This document shows, in pieces, positions 45,034 through 56,840 of a stretch of DNA of 64,000 nt. The position numbers were made by a program, and so were the translations under genes. The stretch is from positions 3,684,228 through 3,748,227 of the forward strand of contig NW_024468914.1 of the NCBI RefSeq assembly GCF_011745365.1. The letters are read 5' to 3'. Positions within the stretch are counted from its first letter, which is position 1; the number at the start of each line of letters is the position of its first letter. The DNA is from Cryphonectria parasitica EP155. Taxonomy: Eukaryota; Ascomycota; Sordariomycetes; Diaporthales; Cryphonectriaceae. The notes beneath the pieces were generated by a model. That model did no database searches and was not told the origin of the DNA. It saw only the letters and a list, made by a program, of their open reading frames with translations.

Positions 45034-45885
45034 TCAACGGACCAAGGCAGCCTGTGCACCATCCTGGCCATCCCGGCCTTGTCCGCTGTGCGACGAGCAG
45101 CCACCAACGCCGCCATCGTCGCTATCCTCTCCGTTGCCGTAACCAGAGTCGTACTCGCACTCCTCTTGGTCGTCCTCGTCCTCGTACTCGCCGTCGATTT
45201 GATTCCCAAACTCAAACCGCTTCGCTTTGGCCTGCTCCCACAATTGCTTGTGGGGCGAAACAGTCTTCAGCTTCGCGAACTTGAGCTGGCAGGCCTTGAG
45301 CTTCCGCTTGAGGTGCTTCTATCAATGGCATTTTAGTCCAGACATTATGTTATGTGTTATGTAGAGTGCCATGGAAGAACTGACCTGGGCGATGACATGG
45401 TAGGGAAGACCCTCGCAGCGAAGCCGCACAAGAAGACGCTCCTCTTCTGCGGTCCAAATTTTGCGAACCTCTCGAGCATTTGAGGATGAGGCCATCGGCA
45501 ATGCAGGTCTCGGAGCTCTGCGCTTAGGAGACTCCTTTGTCTTGCCCTTGACCTTACCCTGGGGACGCGCCTCATCCTCGCTAGAGGAAATATCGTTCCT
45601 GGCGACCTCGCTGGTGGAAATAGCCCAGCGGGTGGGTATATTGCCAACGGGCATATCCGCCACCTCGTCTATGACACGATATCCCTGGCTGATGGGTGTG
45701 TAGCGGTTGTCAACCTGACCGCGTTGGACAAGGTATGCCCAGCCTTCAGGAGAGATCTCATGGAGATGGTGAGTCTTGGCTATGCTCCTATTACTAAAAT
45801 CACTTGTATTAGCTACGCGTGGAAACTGGATGGCAAAATATCGACGACGACGGTTACAAGCGTACCTTAGGTCCATTTTCATCAT
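45034..45885 (-). CDS. SANT/Myb-like domain protein
   Basis: Likely nuclear regulatory protein of about 237 residues. Modelled exons are 45885-45866, 45793-45385 and 45318-45034. The first intron (45865-45794, GTACGC donor, GCTAATAC branch-like site, TTTTAG acceptor) is exactly 72 nt, so retaining it also keeps the frame. The second (45384-45319) has a GTCAGT donor and GATAG acceptor. The middle holds ISPEGWAYLVQRGQVDN and GYRVIDEVADMP. A Myb/SANT-type helix pair follows: REVRKIWTAEEERLLVRLRC then EGLPYHVIAQKHLKRKLKAC. The C terminus is acidic and Gly-rich (YEDEDDQEECEYDSGYGNGE). Only one repeat is evident, so specific DNA binding is uncertain. An additional 5' exon is possible, because the frame is open upstream to a good acceptor (ATGTAG at about 45908) and DDITSHQ precedes the first Met. 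Confidence 0.6.
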
Positions 45886-47121
45886 TTGGTGACTCGTGAT
45901 GTCGTCGCTACATATTGATTAGTATTATATGTATCAAGGTTGATAGTACGAGATGTACCCACTTGGGATATCAGCGATTAGGTGATTTGGAGAACGAAAT
46001 GTTGATGAGGTCCGCAGCGCGAATTTTGACGAGGTTCTCAGGTCTGTTTGGTTGGAGTTGGACGTGTAGGAAGGATAATTTTCAACAGATAAGTTTCTGT
46101 TATGTAGTTTGGAATGCATGTGAATTGTGTGAATTGGAAGACACAATAGACAATGGCCAAGAAACCCATAGCATTGATCACTGGAAATGGACAGAACACA
46201 GCAGATTTCCAAACAATATAAATTCATGGGAATTACCTAACAATATCTATGTTTGTATTTAGAAAGAAGAAGGATTTGGTGGATGTGACACGGAGCGTGA
46301 GCAGACTCAGACAGAACAGAAGCCTTCTAGGTATCCAGCACTCTGGATTCCATTCCTCTCTATTGATCTCCTGGCTGATACTGCGTGCTGCATAGCTGCA
46401 TAGCTGATATAAAGCATGATGGAGTGCTATTGAAAGAAATATATGCAGGACACAAAATGCATTATGTGAAACTTTTATAACACTGTAGCGGGGAACATGT
46501 TGTCCAATGACGAGGTGCGCAAGGTGTATTTCTTAAGCTATGAAACCTCAGTGCCAGAGACAAAGAGAGCATATCAGCCTAATACCTACTTAGGCAAGCA
46601 GCATGTGGCATTTCAGGTCTGAGCATTTTGTGAGAGGAAAGGGGCACAGGCATGAAAACACCTGGGGATGATGAAAAAATATCAGCGAGAGACTTGGTTA
46701 TTTATGACATCATTTTCAGGGCTGTTTGATAATCTACCAGTTTCCCTCTATTCAGCTTCTGTAGGTTCATATAATTTCAGCTTAGAGATTAAAATGATAA
46801 ATTAGCTAATGCAAGCATATACAAGTAATGAAAATATCATCAATTCTGTTGATATGCAAGTGAAAAGGGCATCAATTCCTAAGCACTGGTTGTCTAAGTG
46901 ATAGGTGATGTTGTCGGGGTTAGGGTTCTTAAACGCAAAACTCGGGATTGGCTGGTGCAGCGGCAGGGGACTCCAACCAAACTCGAGACCAACGTCAGTC
47001 AGAGCTCCTTCGTGTCAGTACCATCTACGCCCAAACCAGACACCACCATTCCTTTCATTTGATATCAAGCAGGTCTCTCATCAACCAACAGCAGGCGTGC
47101 CAATGTCGACCAACAGCAAAC
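45886..47121. other. AT-rich intergenic region
   Basis: Divergent promoter region between the SANT-like gene and CHL1. It is clearly AT-rich at about 46080-46900. It may include an unrecognised 5' exon of the SANT-like gene; otherwise no feature is seen. Confidence 0.5.
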
Positions 47122-49904
47122 ATGGGCCCCTTGGACGATCAAACTTTGAGTCACTATGACATTGATTTCCATCATCCTTTCTCTCCCTACGACGTCCAGC
47201 TCGAGTTCATGAAAGCAGCATATGAAACTCTTGAACGAGGTTCTGGCCAAGTAGGCATCCTCGAAAGCCCAACAGGCACAGGCAAATCGCTGTCCCTCAT
47301 CTGTGCATCAATGACGTGGCTACGGAATTTCAAGCAAAGACAATTTGCTGCGTCGTTGCAGATCGACGCTAAAGAGGCAGAAGGCGAGCCTGATTGGATC
47401 ATTGAACAAATGCTGAAGCGGAAGAAGGACGAGCTAATGAGAAAATGGGAGGAGCGCGAGGAACGACTTGAAATGATACGTCAGAGGGAGAAGCAAATGG
47501 AAGAGAGGAGTAGCAAGAGACGCCGCCTTCAAGGCTCCAGTTCAAAGGCAAGACCAGCAGAGGAAGAGGAGGAGGCTGAATTTCTCCTTGACGACTGGGA
47601 AGCGAACGCGCAGGATGGTGGCCTGGATGACCAAGATCCACTCTCGAGCCTTAGCAAAGAGACGAGGGCTATACTCCAGAAGGTGGGAGTGGGTAGCATC
47701 AGCGCGGATGCAAACGAGGAGGAGCCGCCAGACGATGAAATCAAAGTGAGTCAGCCGTGACATAGCGGACGATGAGAAGTGATGGCTGACAGGAAGACAA
47801 GATCTACTACGCCTCAAGAACGCATTCACAACTGACCCAGTTCATTGCGGAGCTGCGACGTCCACATTTCCAGCCTTCTATAAGTGAGGAACTCGGCGAC
47901 AAGAATTCTAACAGTGGCCCGGCCGGCCAGGAGCCCGTCAAGCAGATTCCATTATCATCGCGTCAGAAGCTTTGTATCAACCCAGCTGTGTCCAAGCTGG
48001 CCTCACTCTCAGCCATCAACGACAGATGCAGTGAGCTCCAAAAACCCAAATCCGAGACCAGATGTCCGTTTGGCCCAAGTGCAGACAACCTTGCCGAGTT
48101 TCACCAATTTCGTGACGAAGCATTAGCAACCCTTCCTGACATCGAGGACCTGTGCCAGCTGGGCAAGAAACACCAGGTCTGCCCATACTATGCATCACGC
48201 ACGGCAATTCCCGCAGCCGAAATAGTCACTCTTCCGTACCCTTTACTCTTGCAGGATAGCGCACGCGAAGCATTGGGAATCAAGCTGGAGGGCAATATTG
48301 TGATTGTGGACGAGGCTCATAATATCATGGATGCGGTGGCCAGCGTGCATGCTGCTGAAATACGGCTGAACGATCTGAAGAGGGCCAGACAGATGCTGGG
48401 TGTCTACTACAAGAGATTCGGCAAGAAATTGAAGGGAGAAAATAGAATCATGGTGGCACAGGTCGTGAAGGTCATCGATGGTCTGGCCGAGTGGTTGACG
48501 GCATGTCTGAGCGCAAGCGTACGAACCCTGCGAACCACCACCCTTTCAATTTTTCGCAAACATGCTAACTATCTGCAGACTGAGCACGGAATTGTTGAAT
48601 CCAACGCGCTGATGAAGGGCAAAGGTGTCGATCAAATTAACATGTATAAGTTGATCAAATACATCCAGGAATCGAAACTTGCATTCAAGGTCGAGAGCTA
48701 TGCGAGCCACGTGGAAGAATCGAATACCGATACTGGAGAAGGGAAGGCGTCGCCATCAAGCCCTGTACTACACAGTCTGGTCGCCTTCATTATCGCCCTT
48801 ACAAACCCTTCAGACGAGGGCAGAATATTCTTTGAGAAAGTCGCGGCCACCGCATCAATCTCAAACGATGTCAAGCTCTCTTACCTTCTACTCTCGCCCG
48901 TCCACGCCTTCTCTTCCATTGCGAAGTCCGCACGGGCCGTCATCTTGGCGGGTGGAACTATGTCGCCTTTCGAGGACTACAAGACCCATCTCTTCCCATA
49001 CCTATCACCAGAATCAATCACAACTCTCAGCTGTGGTCACGTCATTCCGCCTTCGAACCTGTGCGTCTGGACGCTTGCCTCCATGAAACCAAACACAACC
49101 GACGCGAGTGATCTATTCGAGTTCAGCTTCCAGAAAAGAAGCGATAAGGCCATGATCGCGAAACTAGGCCAGGCCTTGTTGAACATGTGCTCCATCGTGC
49201 CGGACGGCGTTGTGGTCTTCTTCCCCAGCTATGGCTATCTCGATGAAGTCATTGCGACCTGGCAGGTTGCCGATTCTGCCAGGAGTGGGAACAGTATCTG
49301 GGATCGCCTTCAGACTCGAAAAGCCGTCTTTCGGGACAGCAAGGGTGCTTCAAGCAATGAGGTCCTCGAGGCCTACAGCCGCGCCATCCTCGGCAGCGGC
49401 GATGACCGGACAGACACGAAGTCCACCACGCGCGGGGCTCTCCTTCTGAGTGTTGTGGGGGGTAAGATGAGTGAAGGCATCAACTTCTCCGATCGACTCG
49501 GCCGTTGCGTGGTGATCGTTGGCCTCCCGTACCCGAACATCAACTCGCCAGAATGGAAGGCACGCATTGAGTACCTGGAGTCCGATACCGTCAGACGACT
49601 TACAAGCCAGAACCCAGACATCAAAAAGCAGCAGGCCATGGCGCAGGCGAAGCAGGTCTCGAGAGACTTTTATGAGAATTCCTGCATGCGTGCTGTGAAC
49701 CAGAGTATCGGTCGGGCAATTCGGCACAAGGGGGACTACGCAGCTATTGTGTTGGTGGACCGGCGTTTCAGTACAGAGAGGATTCGTGGCAAGTTGCCTG
49801 GTTGGATCCGAGGCGGCATGGCACAGGGAAGTGAAGGAAAAGGGATGCAAGGGCTGATGGGGGCGCTGAACGTGTTCTTCAAAGGGAAGAAGACCACATC
49901 TTAG
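47122..49904 (+). CDS. chl1: ATP-dependent DNA helicase Chl1 (DDX11/FANCJ-type, Fe-S)
   Basis: Superfamily 2 5'-3' DNA helicase needed for sister-chromatid cohesion and genome stability. Exon 1 is 47122-47745, intron 47746-47792 (GTGAGT donor, GCTGAC branch-like site, ending ACAG), exon 2 from 47793. The product is 911 residues, or 891 if an in-frame 60-nt candidate intron (48519-48578, GTACGA, GCTAAC, CTGCAG) is also removed. The Walker A motif ESPTGTGKS lies near residue 48. An acidic/basic coiled insert follows ([20 protein letters not shown]). [14 protein letters not shown] is motif Ia. Cys residues in LCINP, RCSEL, RCPF and VCPYY (about 265-340) form the Fe-S cluster set. [12 protein letters not shown] is the DEAH box. 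Later come [25 protein letters not shown] and [16 protein letters not shown] (motif VI). The ATG at 47122 is the first in frame. It converges on the aldo-keto reductase. Confidence 0.93.
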
Positions 49905-50013
49905 GCTGCGTACCAAGTCAATCTTAATAGACGAAGGCAGTGGCAAGAGCGTTCGAGGATGAAGTCTCTTGTTCAAATCGTCATCCCATATTACTCGCTT
50001 TTCATCCAGCCAA

Positions 50014-51184
50014 TCAAGGAGCATCCGTTGGATCCCTAAGCATGGGAATATGTTAATTAGTGAAGGGAAACCACAAAAGGGCAGATGCAATGCAACTCAC
50101 CAATCAGTGACGAGACCCTCATCCAGACTGTCCATTAGTGACATGTCTGCCTCCGAGATCTCGAATTCATTGACCTTCACATTCTCGATGAGACGGGCTT
50201 TCTTGGAGCTCTTAGGAAGCGTGATCATGTCGTGTTGTAGAGACCACCTTTGCAGGTCAGCTTGGCGCACCAGCGATGGCATACTCAAAAGATTTTGCTT
50301 ACCGAACGAAAAGCTGAGCTGGAGTACATGTGTACTGCTTGGCCAGCTCGAGGATTTTGGGGTGCCTCATGCGCATCGCTCTAGCCAATGGTGCATAAGC
50401 CTCAATGACGATGTTGTGTTTCGAGCAGGTCTCTCGGATACGAGTCTGGGTATTGAATGGATGGACCTCGATTTGGTTCACCACAGGATGAACCGTGGGG
50501 TGGGCAGCCATTAATTCTTCAATCTATGCAAGTATGTCATGCTGTCAGTGTCACACGAACAAGGTAGATCGCTTGCTTCCCTTCTAGCATCTGACATTGT
50601 CCAGGCACTCACATGTCTGCTTCCAAAGTTGCTGACGCCAGCCATCTTGACCTCGCCGGCCTCAACAGCATCCTCCAGGGCCTTCCAACTCGTCAGCCGC
50701 GCCTCATTGCCTCCGTATGGGCTGTGTAGCAACATCAAGTCAACATAGCCCAGCCCGCACACATCCACAGACTTCTTGATGCTCCGCCTAACGGCATCGT
50801 AGCTAGTGCTACAGCTGGCAAGCTTCGTGGTGTAGTGGATGTCCTCGCGCGTCAGGCCGTGTGTGTTCTCGTCGCTGGCGAGGAAGTCAAGAATGGCTTT
50901 CCCCGCCTCTCGCTCGTTGTGATACATTTGCGCGCAATCAAAGCCCCTGTATCCAGCAGCCAGCGCCCATCGAACAGATTGCGTGGCTTCTCTGCCACTC
51001 ATCATGTATAGTCCAAGTTGGATCTGTGGCATGGTCTGACCGGTGGCCAGCTGGGTTTGGGTACGGGCGTCAGTGTGCGGGTTCAGATGAAAACAGGGCA
51101 ATCAAGTCTCCTTCCATGATTGTGACGTGTTGGGCGAAAATTCACCTTGACGCGGCTGGCCAGTGTATATGTATTTGATGCCAT
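50014..51184 (-). CDS. aldo-keto reductase
   Basis: NADPH-dependent carbonyl reductase of 288 residues, cytosolic. Five exons: 51184-51146, 51050-50613, 50523-50303, 50247-50101 and 50035-50014. All splice sites are GT..AG and all phases agree. The first exon encodes only 13 residues ([13 protein letters not shown]) and the last only the end of the tail (DPTDAP). Family motifs: [16 protein letters not shown] with the catalytic Asp and Tyr, DIHYTTKLA with the catalytic Lys, [12 protein letters not shown] with the His, [29 protein letters not shown] and [15 protein letters not shown] for cofactor binding. This set and length fit the AKR superfamily. The substrate cannot be inferred. The gene ends 110 bp from CHL1, tail to tail. 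Confidence 0.9.
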
Positions 51185-51950
51185 ATCGAATCAAAAGATT
51201 GAATTGTTCCTCCTCGAGTCAAAGCTTGGTGGACGTTGGTGGCATGTAAACAACCTATTTGAATGTTCTCCGTAACACTTTGCAGTACGATGGCACATAA
51301 ACCTAGATAGCCTTACCATTCATGATGGCACTTTCCTTTATGTGAGGTTAGAGAACGGGTGCAGGGATGACGTAAGAATAGCAACCAATCGATCGTATCC
51401 GATATCGGCTTATCCCAACTTGGCCTACCGAGGTACGTACCTCAATATTTGCTGCAATTATGAGTGAATTACCAGATAGAAAGTAGCATCGAGGTTCCTG
51501 CATTGGTACAACGTAACATCTGTCTTCAGAAACACGTCCTCAAATTCAGCCTCATCTTGTCAGCTGCAGTGCAAGCTCACCCAGAGACGTTGGCATTCCC
51601 AATACCTCATCGCACATCGCTAATGCTTTTCAAGCCAAGACTCGTTCACAGGCGTTGGATTTTGGCTTCCGGGGTTTCGAGGCAGGCCCACCTCTACTAC
51701 GCCCTTACTGCCGATCCACTAGCCACGAGGGGGGACCCCGAAACTCAACTGTTAGATCCACAGAGGCTGGTGTCTGCTTATCTGCGCCCTGGGCCGTGGG
51801 CCGTGTGGGTTTGTTGGGTGATAAGCTCCGAGTAAGGTAGGGTAGTAGCACAGTGGATGGAGTAATGTTGACCAACTCGGCACGACGAGGGAGATCCTCC
51901 GCCCCTACCACGACGACGCCTCGAGCAGTCACCGTCTCTCAACTGGGCAA
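51185..51950. other. divergent intergenic region
   Basis: Shared upstream region of the aldo-keto reductase and the Zn2Cys6 gene. I see no coding feature in it. The divergent layout permits co-regulation, but there is no direct evidence. Confidence 0.5.
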
Positions 51951-54816
51951 ATGGCTTCCATCACGGTCTCTGACGCCAAGCGGCTGTCACCAGCGGCGGA
52001 AGAAGAAGGAGGAGAACAGCGACAGCGACAGCGACATGACGCCTCGGATGGGATAGCCGCTGTAGCCCCGCAACCGAAGCGGCGCCGAGTTGCTGACGAT
52101 GCGAGGGTCCGCTCAGCAAAGGCGTGCCAACGATGTCGACGATTGAAGGAGAAGTGCGATGGGCTCCAACCCTGTGCGCGATGTCAGCGTTCGGGGCGAG
52201 ATTGCTGTTTCGCCCCCACTGGTGGCTCTGGGCAGAGCAGCGTCGCCAAGTCCACTGCATCCTCGACAAAGGGGCGCCCGTCAGCCCAGCCAGGGACGTT
52301 GGGCAACGTCGATCGTGATGGTGCTGCCCTGGTCACCGTAGGCAGTGCCAGGTCAGAAGCCCGATCAGAAGAGAGGATCAAGTGTCTGGAGCGTCTCGTT
52401 CAGCATCTGCTCGGGGATATACCCATGGATCTGAACAACCTCCGCCGCATGGCAGAGAAAGCCAGCCAGAGGTCAGGCACGGGAAGCGATGTGAGCAGTG
52501 CCAGAGGCGGTGTGGAGGACCTTGACGACTTGACCCTGGAAGATGAGAACTTCACTGTCAAGACGCTGTCCCAGAGCACGGCCCGTAAGCAAACCACACC
52601 GCACACACACACCTGCACTTCCTGATAGTGCAGATGAGGAGAGATTGACTAAGCGATCAATAGATTACTCGGGAGAATTTTCGCACTGGAATTTCTCACA
52701 AAGATTGAGGCGTAGGCTCAGTCAATGTATGGACTCGGACGTCGCCGTTCCGACCACCAAGAAAGAACTACGGAGTACCCCAGGATCCATGGCACCACCT
52801 CCTGGCCGAATGATGCCGCCCCGAGGTAGAGCGAACATGAGGATTCTCGAGTACTGGAGAGCCACACAGCTCCAGTCGCCAAAGACGCTGGTCCAGAGCG
52901 TGCTGGGCTGCCTGCCCCCCCGTGCAGTCTCCAGTTTTCTCGTGCAGATTTATTTCCAGTTCGCACAGGTCAATTGCTTCTACGCCGAGGAATCGTGGGT
53001 GCAGAAGAAATTAGAGTTTGTCTATGAGGCGCCAGGTCATGTCACCAGCGAGGACTCAGCATGGGTTTGCTCGGTACTCATGGTGCTTGCCATTGGCACC
53101 CAATTCGCACACATGGCAGCAAGTCCTTTGAACGATGCGGGCAGTGCCACCACCAAGACGAATACACCAACCCTTCCCAGCGGTGCGGACTCAGATGTCG
53201 GCGTGACCTTCTACCACATGGCATCGAAGCTGATCCCCGACATCATCACCATCGCTTCCATGGAAAGTGTGCAAGCATTCCTGTTGCTGGCGCATTACGC
53301 CCTTCCTCTCGACACCCACGGGCTGGCTTATACCTATCTGGGGCTGAGCATCAAGATGGCGATCCAGAATGGCATGCACAGGAGGTATGCTGGGACAGAC
53401 CTGGATGCATGGACCGTCGAAATGAGGAATCGTCTCTGGTGGACGGCATATACCGTCGAAAGGTGAGAAAATTTCTTTCTCTCTCTCTGGACTCCCAATG
53501 AGAGATATTGACAAATCTCACAGGCGAGTGAGCGTGCTTCACGGCCGGCCTGTCTCTATTGCACCGACAGAAGTGGACGCTGAGCTGCCCAAGGATTTGA
53601 CCGGGTTCAGGCAACATGACGAAGTCTCAAATTTCAGAAACATGTCTGCTCTCATAGACATGACACTACGGCTGGGCGACGCCGCGAACGCAATGTAAGT
53701 CGTATCAACGTTGCATCAGATGCTCGACCGTGACTAACGAGGTTAAAATAAAGAACCCTCCTGCGAAGGTGTCCCAAGAACTTGCAGCCAACATACTTTG
53801 AACGCATCGTCGACATATGTCAAAGCCTTCGAGCCTGGTGGGCAAGCCTCCCGGCAGAGGTTCGGGACTCATCTCCCTCATCTCCCCTCTATCGTTCCAA
53901 CGTGCACTTACGACTTTGCCTCCATCTCAATGACATCTTTGTCGGTCGACCGTTTATCTTTGCACACACAAGCGGTACCTCTCCAGTTTCCGTGTCTTCA
54001 CCGGGCAACACTCGACGACCAGATACGAGGGACTCCACGTCGTTTGACAAAGCACCCGAAACCGAGCGGCCTCGGAACCGGGCAGCGCTCGTCGCACGGG
54101 CCGTCGAAGCTGCCATAAATGTCATCAACCTGCTCCGCACCCTGCATGAGACCACAGGCCTGGCTAGGTCGAGCTATACCGAGTTCAGCTCTTGTCGTGC
54201 CGCACTACTTGTCATGCTTGCACAAAGCGTTAACGGGCCCCAGACCCCTGCACTGAAGGAGGCTATAGAGACCGGCATGTCACTGATCCGAGGCATGGCA
54301 GCCGGAAATGTCTCCACGCAGTCCGAGACCAGTGTCATCGAGGCATTGGAAATCGCCGTCAGGAGACTGCACGAGATGCAACAGGCGCAGGATGTCACCG
54401 AGAGCGAAGAACAACAGGAGCCCCCAGTAGAGACAAACGAGGTCATCGAGGAGACTCCTGCGAGCAAGAGTGGCTACGAGCGTTTTCGGGAATGGGCTTC
54501 CCTTTGGCCCGCTCCAGGCGAAGACCCCCGAGAAGAAGGGTCTCAAAGGATGCCCAACCCATCGCTGTCCTTCTCCGATCCCAGGTTGATGTCTCACTAC
54601 ACGGCGCACACGGCCTTTGGAGGGGGAGCAGTAGAGCGCTCGGCATGGCAGCCTCCAATAGCCGGTATGGCAGAGCATAGTCCTGAATCCGCAAGGTGGC
54701 TGAACATGGTCGATCCCACCGGAATGGGTATGGAGGTGGAGCAGCTGGACGAACTTGGATTTTTTGGCGGGTTTCCTGAGCTTGAAGCATTAGATGGCTG
54801 GCCTAGCCTCACTTGA
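51951..54816 (+). CDS. Zn2Cys6 transcription factor (fungal_trans type)
   Basis: Nuclear regulator of 888 residues. Exons are 51951-52584, 52664-53462, 53524-53694 and 53754-54816, with GTAAGC, GTGAGA and GTAAGT donors. The binuclear zinc cluster lies at residues 59-85: C-x2-C-x6-C-x5-C-x2-C-x6-C (KACQRCRRLKEKCDG, then CARCQRSGRDC), preceded by a basic PKRRR nuclear-localisation-like patch. A middle-homology region covers about 210-560: YSGEFSHWNFSQRLRRRL, then VLGCLPPRAVSSFLVQIYF and later GLSIKMAIQNGMHRRYAG with RNRLWWTAYTVERRVSVLHG. The C-terminal ~300 residues are acidic and Gln/Glu-rich, then end in Gly/Phe/Leu-rich sequence (ELGFFGGFPELEALDGW) suited to an activation domain. An earlier CAG acceptor at 52632 also keeps frame (adding HEERLTKRSID) but would leave a 48-nt intron. 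The target pathway is unknown; neighbours suggest metabolism. Confidence 0.88.
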
Positions 54817-54999
54817 CGACAGAGCTTCCAGTTTGCTTCAAGTGGCGTTTAAAAGGCTGGGGAGGCTTTTCTTAGTCGTGTTTCTGGATTCAACGAACAT
54901 GGACGTCATGGACCTCGTTACCATTATTGTCCACATCGAGTTTAATGCATTGGAAATTTCTACACCTATGCTTCTCTCGTCAAACCCACGTGTGAAGAC

Positions 55000-56840
55000 T
55001 CAGCCTAGGACAATATTCTTGACGATTTGAACAGGATCGCACTTCCGCTTTGGCTTTTCGCTCTTACCACTGGCAGCACTGGCTTCCGCCTCCGCCTCTG
55101 CCCTGTCCTCCGCATCGAATGCGTACGCCTCAGTGAAGTCAACTTCTGCTGGCTTGACGAACTTGGTTTTATACCAGAGCTGTTCATTTTTCGTATCAGC
55201 ACGTTGCTCATGTCATTGTATTCTGGTATCGAGAAGGAGGCAGCTTACCTTGTACACTAAAAAGTCGAAAAGGAAGAGTGGGCACGCCAAGTAGACGGAG
55301 AAGAAGCCCTTGGCGGTGGGTGTCCCATCTGCAAACAGCGCGAGGTAGAACTCGCAGCCCATGATGAAGAGTACGCACAAGATTGCGACGTATTGCAGGT
55401 AAGGAGCCAACGGGGCTTGGAATGGCAGTGTCTTGGGATCAATATCCTGGGCTTTAAGAGCGCGGCGGAATCCAATGTGGGTGGTAAGCATGCATAACCA
55501 GCCCATGAAAGTGGCAATCGAGACCTGCAGAGAAAGATCGTTATTAGCTCACAGTCCGCCAGGTCAGAGTGTGTTTGTTGTCGAGTTCATCCTGAATCAA
55601 TGCTCACAAGAGACGAGAACCAGTCATATACGACAATGGCGGTCGAGTTCACGTTCAGATACGCAAGTCCTCCGCCTAGACCACCGCTGATGATGAGAGA
55701 CAGCCACGGGCGGCCCCAGCTATCTTTCTTCCCAAAGATGGGATGGATCAGTGAGATATCCGCCAGAGCCGTCAGCGACCGGCTAGAGATGTAAAAGCTT
55801 GTGATACAGCAGCTGATGACAGTGAGGAAGATGAAGCCGTTGATAGTATCCGCCAGCCAGTACTGCTTTCCCAGCTTCAAAGCAATGACAAAGGGGCTCC
55901 CGATCGTGCCCGAGCCGTTGACAAGGTCGCTGTTGTCATAAGGGACACACATGCCCACCAGCCATATGTTCAGAATGAAGAAGAGGAAGATGCGCCAGAA
56001 GATGGGCATGACGACCGACTTGATGGTCTTGCGCGGCTTGATAGCCTCTCCGGCGATGATAGCGATGTGCTGTGCAGAGCCGAAGCTGAACCCTGCCTGG
56101 ACAAAGGCCTTGGACAGACCTTTCATGTTGGTGAAGGCGCCAGGGTTCTTCCAGTAACTGAACTCAATGGGTCCGTTGGTGGCAGCGACGCCGCCGGACG
56201 TCATAATGAACATGTATGCGATGACGACAAAGATGGCGAGGATCTTGAACCAGCTCATGCCATACTCAATATGTCCATACATCCGAACGGGGAAGACGTT
56301 GGGAATAGCAGTGATGGCGAGAAAGATCGTGATGTAGCCGGCCAGGGGAATCTTTTGCCAGCCGTCCCAGTACTTGAGAACGCTGACGGCGGCAGTCAGC
56401 TCGGCCGGGATGATCATCACCCACTGGAACCAGAAGTTAACGCCCTCTGCGAAGCCCAGGGCAGGGTCGACGTATTCGCTGGCCATGCGGATGAAGCCAC
56501 CATGGACGGGCCGATAGGTCGCCATCTCGCCGATGGACATGTACAGGACCCATACGATGAATGCCTGGAACGTGTAGGCGACCGCAATTCCTCCTGGGCC
56601 AGCAGCCGCCAGAGCTGTACCCGTGCCGACCCAGAGACCAGTGCCAATGCCAGCCCCAAACGTCATGAACATAATCTGTCGCTTGGTGAGCTTGCGCGCG
56701 TACCCGGCCGTGTCGACGCCATTGCTAGCGGGCACGTCGACCACCGTCGTGGCGCCCTCGCGGCTGGAGGTGTTGCCGAGCTCGATGTCTGTGACATTTC
56801 CGAGCTTGTCCTCGTGGGAGGAGGTCTTCTCAGATGCCAT
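55000..56840 (-). CDS. amino-acid permease (APC superfamily, fungal YAT type)
   Basis: Plasma-membrane proton-coupled amino-acid transporter of about 562 residues. Exons are 56840-55608, 55524-55249 and 55179-55000, with GTGAGC and GTAAGC donors. After ~45 hydrophilic residues, KLTKRQIMFMTFGAGIGTGL starts helix 1 with the substrate-binding GxG loop. MSIGEMATYRPVHGGFIRMA is the conserved consensus after helix 3, and FAEGVNFWFQWVMIIPAELT begins helix 4. FVQAGFSFGSAQHIAIIAGE is the conserved helix 6 region, followed by RKTIKSVVMPIFWRI. About twelve membrane segments are recognisable. The spliced tail ends with FTEAYAFDAEDR and a basic KRKCDPVQIVKNIVLG. Substrate preference cannot be read from the sequence. 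It is transcribed away from the hydrolase gene, with 985 bp between them. Confidence 0.9.
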
